From Micromonospora sp. WMMD961 (GTDB taxonomy: Bacteria > Actinomycetota > Actinomycetes > Mycobacteriales > Micromonosporaceae), in the NCBI RefSeq assembly GCF_029626145.1, contig NZ_JARUBJ010000002.1:2014501-2078500 (forward strand): DNA of 64,000 nucleotides, given 5' to 3'. Position 1 is the stretch's first letter; each line of letters opens with the position of its first letter. This document shows, in pieces, positions 57,079 through 64,000 of the stretch. The notes beneath the pieces are model-generated. The model ran no database searches. It was not told where the DNA came from and was given only the letters and a program-made list of their open reading frames with translations. The translations under genes were made by a program, and so were the position numbers.

Positions 57079-58047
57079 CTACCGCGCCGCGCGCGCCGCG
57101 GCGGTCAGCGCGCGGTGCAACAGCCGGGAGTCGCCGAGCAGGGCACGCAGCCGGCGTTCCAGACCGGCGATCGGGATCAGGTTCTGTGGCGCCCGCGGAT
57201 CCTTGTACGGCGTTGAGGCGAAGCGCGGCAGGGTGACCAGCGACAGGTCGGCCAGCTCGATCGCCGCCTCGACGGGCAGGTCGGCGGAGCACTCCACCCG
57301 GACGATCCCCGCCCACGGGGCACCGATCGCCACCGGCAGCCGCAAATACCACGACCAGCCACCCCAGGCGGTGCCCAGCCGGAACACCGGTGAACGCTCA
57401 CCCGACGCCAGACCGACCACCACCGCCGTCAGCCGGGCATCCAGATATTGACTGTGCTGGGTCTTGATGTAGCCCAACGTGCGCGGCAACTGCCGGCGAC
57501 TGCGTAGCGGGCCGTCCACCACCAGCAGGTCACCGTCGACCCGGGCGGCGTCGGACACCGCCACCTCCAGCGCCGTCAGCGGACCCTGCACCGCGGCCGG
57601 CAGCTTTCCCAGCTCACCGGTGCCACCCACCCGGTGCACCGGATAGCGGATCGCACCCGCCACCACGTCCTGCGCCGACGGGCTCGCGGTGAACAGACCC
57701 CGACCGACCCGGGTGCCGGCCAACTGCGCCGCCCCCCGGCCCAGGTCGCACCGCACCACCCCGGCCGCGTACGAGGCGGCCAGCCCCGGAAACGAACCGC
57801 CGTCGGCCTCCGCCGTCCAGATGCTCGCGTCGATCCGGCGAACCCCGTCGACCAGCAGCACCACGTCGGGCGCGCGGACCCCCTGGCGTACCCCGATCGC
57901 CCGCCAGTCCACGGCGGGCAGCTCCACGTCCGCGTCGACCTGCGCGCTGCTCGGCGCGGCAGGCCCGGCGGCGGACGCCTCGAACGACGCCCCGTACGCC
58001 GGATCCCACGAGTCGACGAAGAACGCGGCGTCGCCCCGCACGCTCAC
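57079..58047 (-). CDS. NurA-like nuclease
   Basis: A 322-residue protein matching the NurA domain pattern: VVLLVDGVRRIDASIW (Asp67 of motif I), LLVVDGPL (about 175-181), then GYIKTQHSQYL (192-202), and WSWYLRLP/GIVRVECS near the end. NurA is an RNase H-like 5'-3' exonuclease/endonuclease that works with HerA in DNA end resection. The first 48 residues add GDAAFFVDSWDPAYG. GTG at 58047 overlaps the SbcC stop by 4 bp. The operon partner HerA-like protein is encoded upstream at 61684. Confidence 0.82.
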   Translation of the reverse strand: MSVRGDAAFFVDSWDPAYGASFEASAAGPAAPSSAQVDADVELPAVDWRAIGVRQGVRAPDVVLLVDGVRRIDASIWTAEADGGSFPGLAASYAAGVVRCDLGRGAAQLAGTRVGRGLFTASPSAQDVVAGAIRYPVHRVGGTGELGKLPAAVQGPLTALEVAVSDAARVDGDLLVVDGPLRSRRQLPRTLGYIKTQHSQYLDARLTAVVVGLASGERSPVFRLGTAWGGWSWYLRLPVAIGAPWAGIVRVECSADLPVEAAIELADLSLVTLPRFASTPYKDPRAPQNLIPIAGLERRLRALLGDSRLLHRALTAAARAAR

Positions 58048-60518
58048 CGGCCGGTCCGTTCGATCCGCGACGAGCGCGCATCCTTGCGCACCTCGAAGCG
58101 AACCGGAATCCGCTCGGCCAGCGCCGGCACGTGGGTGACCACGCCGACCATCCGGTCACCCCGCGCGGCCAGGTTCTCCAGGGTGGCGGCCACCGTGTCC
58201 AGGGTGGCCGCGTCGAGCGTGCCGAAGCCCTCGTCCAGGACGATCGACTCCAAGCTCGCCGCCGTTGTCGACATCCCGGCAAGCTGCTCGGAGAGCGCCA
58301 GCGCCAACGCCAACGACGCCTGGAACGTCTCACCACCGGACAGGGTGCGCACGCCCCGGCGCAACCCCGCGTCGTGGTGGTCGACGACGAGAAACTCGCC
58401 CTTGTCGTGCACCAGCTCGTACTGGCCGGAGGAGAGCTCGCGCAGGATCCCGGACGCGCCGTCGACCAGCAGGTCCAACGCCTCCGCCAGCAACCACCGC
58501 TCGAAGTTGTTGGCCCGCAGGTGGCCGGCGAGCGCCCGCGCCACCTGCGCCTCCCGCTCGTGCACGGCCCGCTGCTCGCGGAGCGTGCCGGCCTGCTCGC
58601 GGCGCTCCCGCAACCGTCGTCGGTCGGCCTCGGCCCGCTCCACCGCGACGGTCGCGGCGTGCACCGGATCGTCACCGACCGGCACGTCGACGGCCGCGAA
58701 CCGGGCGGCGATGTCGCGCTGCACCGCCTCGGCCACCGCCTCCGCCTCGGTCACCGCCGACACCCGACCGGCCCGGTCGGCGCGGCGGCGGTCCGCCTCG
58801 GCCGTCGCCCACCCGGTCAGCGCAGCCCACGCGGCGGCCACGTCGTCCCGGTCGGTCGCCGGCGGGCCGAACCGGGCCAACCCGTCCCGGGAGGTGTCGA
58901 AGGCCCGCCACGCCGCCCGCAGCCGCTCCTCGGCGGCGTCCACCCCGGCTCGGGCCTGGCGCGCGGCCTCACGACCGGCCCGAACCGCGGTCGCCGCCGC
59001 CTCCAGCGCACCCCGCAACCGGGCGTGCTCGGCCAACTCCCGGCGCAACACGGCCGGCTCCGCCGCGCCGTCGAGCTGCCCGTCCAGCTCGGCCAGCCGG
59101 GCGTCCAACTGCTCCTGCCGGGCCCGCGCCTGCACCAGCAACCGCTCCAGGTCGCGCGCTGCCGCGTCCCGCTGCTGCACCGTCGTCTGCGCCGCCTTGG
59201 TCGCGGCCCGCGCCGCCTTACCCGCCGCCGTCGCGGCCGCCACCGCCGAGTCGGCCGGCACCGCCGGCACCTGCGCCACCGGCTGCTCGCAGACCGGGCA
59301 GGGCGCGCCGGCGTGTAGGTGCACCCGCAGGCTGACCGCCAGATCGGTGGCCTTCGCCTCCTCGTGCGCCCGGAAGGCCGCCTCCAGCTCGGCGTCGGCC
59401 CGCTCGGCCGCGGCGCGGGCGTCGGTCAGTGCGGCCACCGCCGTGGCGTGCTCGTCGTTCGCCGCGCCCACCGCCGCGCGGACCGTGTCCGCCTCGCCGG
59501 ACAGCCGGTCCCGATCGTCGTACGCCCGCAGGAGCAGCCGCGCCGCGCTCTCGTCGCCGGTGCCGGCCAACTCGCCGCGCAGCTTCTCCTCCCGCTCCTC
59601 CGCCAACGACACAGTGGTCGCCGCCGCCTCGGCCTCCGCGCGCGCCGCGGTGACAGCCCGTGCCACCTCGGCCACCCCGCCCGGTGCGCGCACCCCGGTC
59701 AGCACCCTCAGCTCGTCGTCGAGGGCGGTCAACGCCGCCGCCGCCTCGCGCGCGGCGGCCCGAGCCGCCGTCAGCTCCGGCACCGCCGCCGTCACCGCCG
59801 CGGCCAGCTCCGCCATCCGCTCGACCCGGGCATCGGCGTCGGCCAACGCCTCGTCGTCCACGCCGGTGAGCCCGGCGAGCAGCTGGTCGACCGCGTCGAG
59901 TTTGGCGTCCGCCTGCGTGGCACGCGCCGTCGCCCGCTTCTGCACGTCCTCGTAGACGCCCAGGCCCAGCAGGTTGACCAGGATCTGCTGCCGCGTCGCC
60001 GGCTTCGCGTGCAGGAAATCGGCGAACTGCCCCTGCGGCAGCACCACACAGCTGGTGAACTGCTCGTACGGCAGCCCCACCGCGTCCAGCACCGCCTGCT
60101 CCATCTCGGCGGGGGTGCCCGCCACCACCTCGCCGAGGTCGTCCGGGCTCAACCCGGTGTCCAGTTTGGTGACGTCGAAGCCGGCCGGCATCAGCTGCAA
60201 ACCGGCGTTCGCGGTCTTGACGTTGCCCCGGCCGTCCCGGCGGACCACCCGGGTCGCGACGTAACGGGCCCCACCGGACTCGAAGACCAACCGCACCCGG
60301 GCCTCGGTCGCCGACGGTGCGAGCGCGTTGGCCAACCCCCGTGCGCCACCCCAGCGAGGCACCATGCCGTAGAGGGCGAAGCAGATCGCGTCCAGCACCG
60401 TCGACTTGCCCGAACCGGTCGGGCCGATCAGAGCGAAGAAGTCGGCGTCGGTGAAGTCGACTGTGGTGTCGTCCCGGAACACCGTGAACCCGGCCATGTC
60501 CAAGCGCATCGGACGCAT
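58044..60518 (-). CDS. sbcC: SbcC/Rad50-type SMC-like ATPase
   Basis: An 824-residue SMC-family ATPase. Walker A IGPTGSGKST is at residues 31-40. Long Ala/Glu/Arg-rich coiled coils run either side of a zinc hook with CPVCEQP at about residue 408. The C-terminal head has signature LSGGETFQASLALALALS, Walker B SIVLDEGFGTLD and D-loop. With SbcD it forms the MR-type complex that opens hairpins and processes DNA ends. The ATG overlaps the SbcD stop by one base and its stop overlaps NurA by four. Confidence 0.95.
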   Translation of the reverse strand: MRPMRLDMAGFTVFRDDTTVDFTDADFFALIGPTGSGKSTVLDAICFALYGMVPRWGGARGLANALAPSATEARVRLVFESGGARYVATRVVRRDGRGNVKTANAGLQLMPAGFDVTKLDTGLSPDDLGEVVAGTPAEMEQAVLDAVGLPYEQFTSCVVLPQGQFADFLHAKPATRQQILVNLLGLGVYEDVQKRATARATQADAKLDAVDQLLAGLTGVDDEALADADARVERMAELAAAVTAAVPELTAARAAAREAAAALTALDDELRVLTGVRAPGGVAEVARAVTAARAEAEAAATTVSLAEEREEKLRGELAGTGDESAARLLLRAYDDRDRLSGEADTVRAAVGAANDEHATAVAALTDARAAAERADAELEAAFRAHEEAKATDLAVSLRVHLHAGAPCPVCEQPVAQVPAVPADSAVAAATAAGKAARAATKAAQTTVQQRDAAARDLERLLVQARARQEQLDARLAELDGQLDGAAEPAVLRRELAEHARLRGALEAAATAVRAGREAARQARAGVDAAEERLRAAWRAFDTSRDGLARFGPPATDRDDVAAAWAALTGWATAEADRRRADRAGRVSAVTEAEAVAEAVQRDIAARFAAVDVPVGDDPVHAATVAVERAEADRRRLRERREQAGTLREQRAVHEREAQVARALAGHLRANNFERWLLAEALDLLVDGASGILRELSSGQYELVHDKGEFLVVDHHDAGLRRGVRTLSGGETFQASLALALALSEQLAGMSTTAASLESIVLDEGFGTLDAATLDTVAATLENLAARGDRMVGVVTHVPALAERIPVRFEVRKDARSSRIERTGR

Positions 60519-61666
60519 CAGTGCTCGACCTCCTCGAAGAGCTCGTCGAAGAGTTCTCGGACGCCCTCGTCGGCGTGGCCCCGACTGTCCAGATAGTCGG
60601 CGAACAACTCCCGGGGCGAACGCCCCGACCGTTGCGCGATGCGGGCACCGCTGCCCGGCGCGGTCAACAGCTCCGGGTCGATCCGGATCTCCAGCGCCCG
60701 CGGCAGCAACTCCTGCACCTCCTCGCGCAGGCCGGCGCGGGGTTGCTCCCGCACGAACACCCGCAGCCAGGCATCCGGGGCCTCGATCTCGGCGAGCTGG
60801 GCCAGGGTGCCCCGCACCGTGCGCAGCGCGCTCGCGGCGGTCACCGGCACCTCCCGCACCCGGGCGGCGGTGCTGGCCGTCACCTCGACGATCGTCACCG
60901 AGGGGACGTTCTCCTGTTCGCCGAAGTCGACAGCCAGCGGGCTGCCGCTGTAGCGCACCGGGCAGGGGCCGATCACCCGCTGCGCCCGATGCAGGTGGCC
61001 CAACGCCACGTAGTGCGCGGTCGCCGGGAAGACGGTGGCCGGAACGGCGTAGCCCAGCACCGTGTGCGCGTCACGTTCGCCGCCGCCGGTGGACGCGCCG
61101 GTCACCGTCAGGTGCGCGGTGACCAGGTGCACCCGGTCCGGTTCGGTGAAACCCTCGGTCAGTCGCCCCAGCACCCGGCCCAGGTGGTCGGCGTACGTCT
61201 GGTTGGTCTCCGCCGCGGTCAGCTCGTACATCTCCAGCGCGCGCACCGCGTACCGCTGGGACAGGAACGGCAACGCGGCCAGCCGCCACCGCTCGCCACC
61301 GGCGGTGATGCCGTCGATGACGTGCTCGTCCGGGTTTTCCCGCACCCCGCCGCGCAGGGTGATGCCGGCGGCCTCGGCCCACGGGCGCAGCGCGTCCAAC
61401 GCGGGCCCGTTGTCGTGGTTGCCACCGATCGCCACCACGTCCGCGCCGGTGCGACGCAGCGCGGTCAACGCCCGGGTGACCAGCCGGGTCGCCTCCGAGG
61501 TCGGCGCGGCCGTGTCGTAGAGGTCACCGGCGACGATCACCAGATCCGGCTGCTCGGCGCGGGCGATGTCGATCACCCCGGCCAGCACGGCCTTGTGTTC
61601 CTCGGCCCGGGACTGCCCCTTGAGCACCTTGCCCACGTGCCAGTCGGAGGTGTGCAGGATCTTCAC
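60518..61666 (-). CDS. sbcD: SbcD/Mre11-type exonuclease
   Basis: A 382-residue calcineurin-like phosphoesterase with all metal motifs: KILHTSDWHVG, VAGDLYDTAAPT, GGNHDN, VTAHLTV and LGHLHRAQ. C-terminal residues 280-382 form the capping and SbcC-binding helices. It is the nuclease subunit of the SbcCD end-processing complex. GTG at 61666 begins 17 bp after the HerA-like stop. Translational coupling links it to SbcC. Confidence 0.95.
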   Translation of the reverse strand: MKILHTSDWHVGKVLKGQSRAEEHKAVLAGVIDIARAEQPDLVIVAGDLYDTAAPTSEATRLVTRALTALRRTGADVVAIGGNHDNGPALDALRPWAEAAGITLRGGVRENPDEHVIDGITAGGERWRLAALPFLSQRYAVRALEMYELTAAETNQTYADHLGRVLGRLTEGFTEPDRVHLVTAHLTVTGASTGGGERDAHTVLGYAVPATVFPATAHYVALGHLHRAQRVIGPCPVRYSGSPLAVDFGEQENVPSVTIVEVTASTAARVREVPVTAASALRTVRGTLAQLAEIEAPDAWLRVFVREQPRAGLREEVQELLPRALEIRIDPELLTAPGSGARIAQRSGRSPRELFADYLDSRGHADEGVRELFDELFEEVEH

Positions 61667-61683
61667 AGTTGCACCGGCCCTGC

Positions 61684-63438
61684 CTAGAACGGGATGTCGT
61701 CGTCGGTGCCGCCGCCGCCGGAGCCCACCACGGCGAACGGGTCGGCGGACTGGGTGATCGAGCGCAGCGTCTCCGATGGTGCCCGGCCCGCCTCGGAGAC
61801 CCGGGTGGCCCAGGCCGGGAACGGGAACTCCAGGCAGAGCGGCACCGGGATGTCCGGCTGGTTGACGAACATGGTGCCCGGCTTGGCGAGCAACGCCCGC
61901 TGACGCTGCGCGGGCGGCAGGAAGCCGTACTCCGGGCGGGACGCCTCGGCCGGGTCGAGCCGGCCGACCACCCGGATCGCCGAGTTGGTGACGATCCGCC
62001 GTTCCACCTCGCTCGCCGTCTGCTGAGCGCCGATCAGGATCACCCCGAGCGAACGGCCCCGCTCGGCGATGTCGAGCAGCACCTCCTTGATCGGCGACGA
62101 GCCCTCCCGGGGGGCGTACTTGTTGAGCTCGTCCAGGACGACGAAGAGCAGCGGTTTCGCGGTGCCGGACTTCTCCTTGCGCTCGAACTCGCTCTTCAAC
62201 GTCACACCGACCACGAACCGCTGCGCCCGGTCCGGAAGGTTGTGCAGGTCGACCACTGTGACCTGCGCGGACTCGCTGGTGTTGATCGAGTGCGGGCGGC
62301 GGGTCGCCAGGTCGCCACGGATCAGCCGGGCGAGGTCCTTCTTACTGCCGATCAGCCGCCGGGCGAACGCGTTGACGGTGCCCAGACCGACCGCGCTGCC
62401 CGCCCATTCGGAGCGGGTCTCGTCGTCGTTGAGCTGGTCGACGATGTGGTCCACCAGATCGCCGTAGGAGCCGAGCCGGACCCCGTCGATGCTCACCCCG
62501 CCGTCGGCCGGCTGGGCGTAACGGGCCAGGTGGGCGGCCACCGAGTGCACCACCATCGTGTACTGCTGGCGCTCGTCGTCGGCGTCGGCGAAGACGTACG
62601 GCAGCAGCCGGTCGGTGCAGAACTCGGCGAGCGTCCAGTAGAAACTGTCGACCCCGGTGAGCCGGCTGCTCACGTCGGGAGTGCCCGACGAGTCGCCGGG
62701 GCGCGGCGGGGCGTACACCCGCACGTCGGGGAACGCGCCGGCGCTCAGCCCCAGCTTCGCGTACGCGGCGCGGGTGGGCTCGTCCAGGCGGGTGTTGGGG
62801 TGGTCGAGGAAGAGCAGGTCCTCGCCCTTGACGTTGAAGATCAGCGCCTTGGCGTTGACCGCGTCGCCACCCAGCACCCCGGAGCGGAACACCGAGTAGA
62901 GCAGGAAGGTGGCGAAGCTGGTCTTGGTCGCCACACCGGAGATGCCCGAGATGGAGACGTGCGCGCCCCGGCTGCCGTCCAGGAAGTCGGCGTTGAGGTA
63001 GACCGGGACGCCGTCCCGGCCCATCCCCATCGGGATGCGCCGCTCCATCCGGTCGAAGTGCAGCGCGCGCGCCCGGGCGTCGCCCTCGGCCCGGTGCACC
63101 ACCGCGCCCGGGGTCGGCGGAACGTACAGCTCCGGGTCGACGCGCGTGGTGGTCACCTCGGCCGCCTCCTGCACCTGCGCGGGCAGCGTGCCGTCGGCGA
63201 TGGCGAACACGTCCGAGTCGAACTGGGCGCCCTCGTGCCGGGCGCGGACCTGGGTGACCACCCCGGCGATCGTGACCGGCTCCCGGTCCGGCAGCTCCCG
63301 CCGGGTGACCACCACGTCGTCGAGCTGGAGGTAGCTGCCGGGCGCCACTGCCGTCCAGAACTGCAGCGGGGTGGCGTCGGCGGTGCCCAGCACCCGCCCG
63401 ACCGCCTCGCCCGGGCTGTCGAGGTCGGCGTCGGTCAT
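61684..63438 (-). CDS. HerA-like DNA-translocating ATPase
   Basis: A 584-residue FtsK/HerA-superfamily ATPase. It has an N-terminal beta-barrel (HAS-like, about 1-130), an unusual P-loop GISGVATKTS (165-174), Walker B LLFVVLDELNKYAP (Asp436, Glu437), GRSLGVILIGAQQTASEVERRI with the arginine/sensor region, and C-terminal PEYGFLPPAQRQRALL. HerA hexamers pump DNA and stimulate NurA. The ATG at 63438 is chosen since the preceding frame is low-quality. It is first of the operon HerA-SbcD-SbcC-NurA. The P-loop has a Thr where a Gly normally precedes the Lys. Confidence 0.88.
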   Translation of the reverse strand: MTDADLDSPGEAVGRVLGTADATPLQFWTAVAPGSYLQLDDVVVTRRELPDREPVTIAGVVTQVRARHEGAQFDSDVFAIADGTLPAQVQEAAEVTTTRVDPELYVPPTPGAVVHRAEGDARARALHFDRMERRIPMGMGRDGVPVYLNADFLDGSRGAHVSISGISGVATKTSFATFLLYSVFRSGVLGGDAVNAKALIFNVKGEDLLFLDHPNTRLDEPTRAAYAKLGLSAGAFPDVRVYAPPRPGDSSGTPDVSSRLTGVDSFYWTLAEFCTDRLLPYVFADADDERQQYTMVVHSVAAHLARYAQPADGGVSIDGVRLGSYGDLVDHIVDQLNDDETRSEWAGSAVGLGTVNAFARRLIGSKKDLARLIRGDLATRRPHSINTSESAQVTVVDLHNLPDRAQRFVVGVTLKSEFERKEKSGTAKPLLFVVLDELNKYAPREGSSPIKEVLLDIAERGRSLGVILIGAQQTASEVERRIVTNSAIRVVGRLDPAEASRPEYGFLPPAQRQRALLAKPGTMFVNQPDIPVPLCLEFPFPAWATRVSEAGRAPSETLRSITQSADPFAVVGSGGGGTDDDIPF

Positions 63439-63586
63439 CGGGCGAGGTGGGTCGGTCGGGCAGCACGGTCGGGAAGCATGCCCTGCATCCTGCCCGAGGA
63501 GTACGACAGGTCGCCACGCGACGCGGCGGACGACACGATGCTCCGTCACACCCGCGACGGTGGGTGCGCGACCGGGCGACGGCCCG
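63439..63586. other. Gap upstream of the HerA operon
   Basis: These 148 bp separate the HerA-like ATG from the RibD-like stop on the same strand. No TANNNT box lies 6-8 nt before the ATG and no hairpin is obvious. I see no gene; the operon promoter is presumably here or in the preceding gene. Confidence 0.4.
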
Positions 63587-64000
63587 TTACGGGCGGGCGT
63601 GGCGCAGCATGAGGACGCCGTCGTCGGCGGCGAGCACGTGGCGCAGCGGCAGGTGGCGGGGCGGGGCGGTGTCCCCTGCGGTGATCCGGCCCGGCCCGGG
63701 CCCGGCGAGCAGCGGCGAGACGGTAAGGCACAACTCGTCCACCAGGTCGGCGGCGGTGAGCGCGCCGAACAGGTGCGGGCCACCCTCGCAGAGCAGTTGG
63801 GTCAGCCCGCGCCCGTGCAGCGCGGCCAGGCCGGCGGCCAGGTCGACCCGGTCGGTGCCGCAGCGCAGCAGGTCGGCGACGTCGGTGAGGCCGGGCGGCG
63901 GGTCGGCGTCGCCGTGGGTGAGGACGACCGGGCGGGTCGGCGCGTCGGCGAAGGCGGCCTGCGCCGGGTCCAGGTCGAGGGAGCCGGAGACGACCACCAG
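63587..64000 (-). CDS. RibD-C/dihydrofolate-reductase-fold family protein, C-terminal part
   Basis: The gene runs off the right edge; 137 codons are visible. VVSGSLDLDP, GLTQLLCEGGPHLFGALTAADLVDELCLTVSPLLAG and the short C-terminus are typical of the RibD C-terminal reductase domain (5-amino-6-(5-phosphoribosylamino)uracil reductase fold, NADPH-dependent). The ECGGP-like LLCEGGP motif is conserved. Whether it is the riboflavin enzyme or a generic dihydrofolate-reductase-family protein cannot be told from this part. Confidence 0.85.
   Translation of the reverse strand: MVVVSGSLDLDPAQAAFADAPTRPVVLTHGDADPPPGLTDVADLLRCGTDRVDLAAGLAALHGRGLTQLLCEGGPHLFGALTAADLVDELCLTVSPLLAGPGPGRITAGDTAPPRHLPLRHVLAADDGVLMLRHARP

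Noticed and set aside
1..64000. tRNA, rRNA or known riboswitch
   Set aside because: No cloverleaf with a GTTCRANYC-type T-arm and no conserved riboswitch core was noticed in any gap; a covariance-model scan would be needed to exclude small RNAs.

Overview
The window is a 64 kb, very GC-rich stretch of an actinobacterial chromosome. Short intergenic gaps, frequent GTG starts, ATGA/GTGA start-stop overlaps, many apparently leaderless genes, a coproporphyrin-type heme cluster with hemQ, 13E12/DUF222 and DUF3000 proteins, and secreted LPMOs all fit the family Micromonosporaceae (Micromonospora-like). That taxonomic placement is inferred from gene content, not from a marker gene. I saw no rRNA, tRNA, CRISPR array, insertion sequence or prophage.

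Left part (1-27.9 kb) is mostly core metabolism. It runs: the 3' end of an m5U-type RNA methyltransferase, anmK (cell-wall recycling), dxs (MEP isoprenoid pathway), a putative lipoprotein, three paralogous large membrane proteins of GT-C type, two tandem PQQ-propeller proteins (the first apparently frameshifted), a C39 peptidase, an OmpR-type two-component pair, a VOC protein and a membrane-anchored protein. Then come a fadB-like/thiolase beta-oxidation operon, RNase D, DUF3000, and the operon hemE-cgoX(hemY)-hemQ. Intergenic DNA here carries a GC decamer array, a G-tract with G4 potential, and three copies of an inverted-repeat element.

Middle part (27.9-47.9 kb) is accessory. It holds two copper-dependent AA10 LPMOs (one with CBM2, one with a CBM5/12-like module), a one-domain CBM48-like protein, and a DUF305 lipoprotein that could handle copper. 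Next are msrB, a stand-alone LigD-type polymerase, an AlpA-like regulator with a divergent partner, a DUF222-HNH protein, a PH-like membrane protein, HIT and YdeI proteins, and a DUF2975/Xre/small-membrane-protein operon. A four-gene FtsX/MacB-type ABC exporter operon follows. Several minus-strand genes here end inside short tandem-repeat arrays that contain their stop codons.

Right part (47.9-64 kb) is rich in DNA repair. It has a GNAT, a secreted TAP-like hydrolase, an ATP-dependent DNA ligase, SRPBCC and DUF1990 proteins, an AlkA-type glycosylase, a secreted-repeat lipoprotein, an ECF sigma/anti-sigma pair and a spermidine-synthase-like protein. It ends with a tightly packed operon reading HerA-like ATPase, SbcD, SbcC, NurA-like nuclease, then a RibD-like reductase cut by the window edge. 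The HerA/Mre11/Rad50/NurA set resembles the archaeal end-resection machinery and, with its unusual HerA P-loop, is the most interesting system seen. With the LigD-type polymerase, the ligase and AlkA, the window carries an unusual concentration of break-repair functions.
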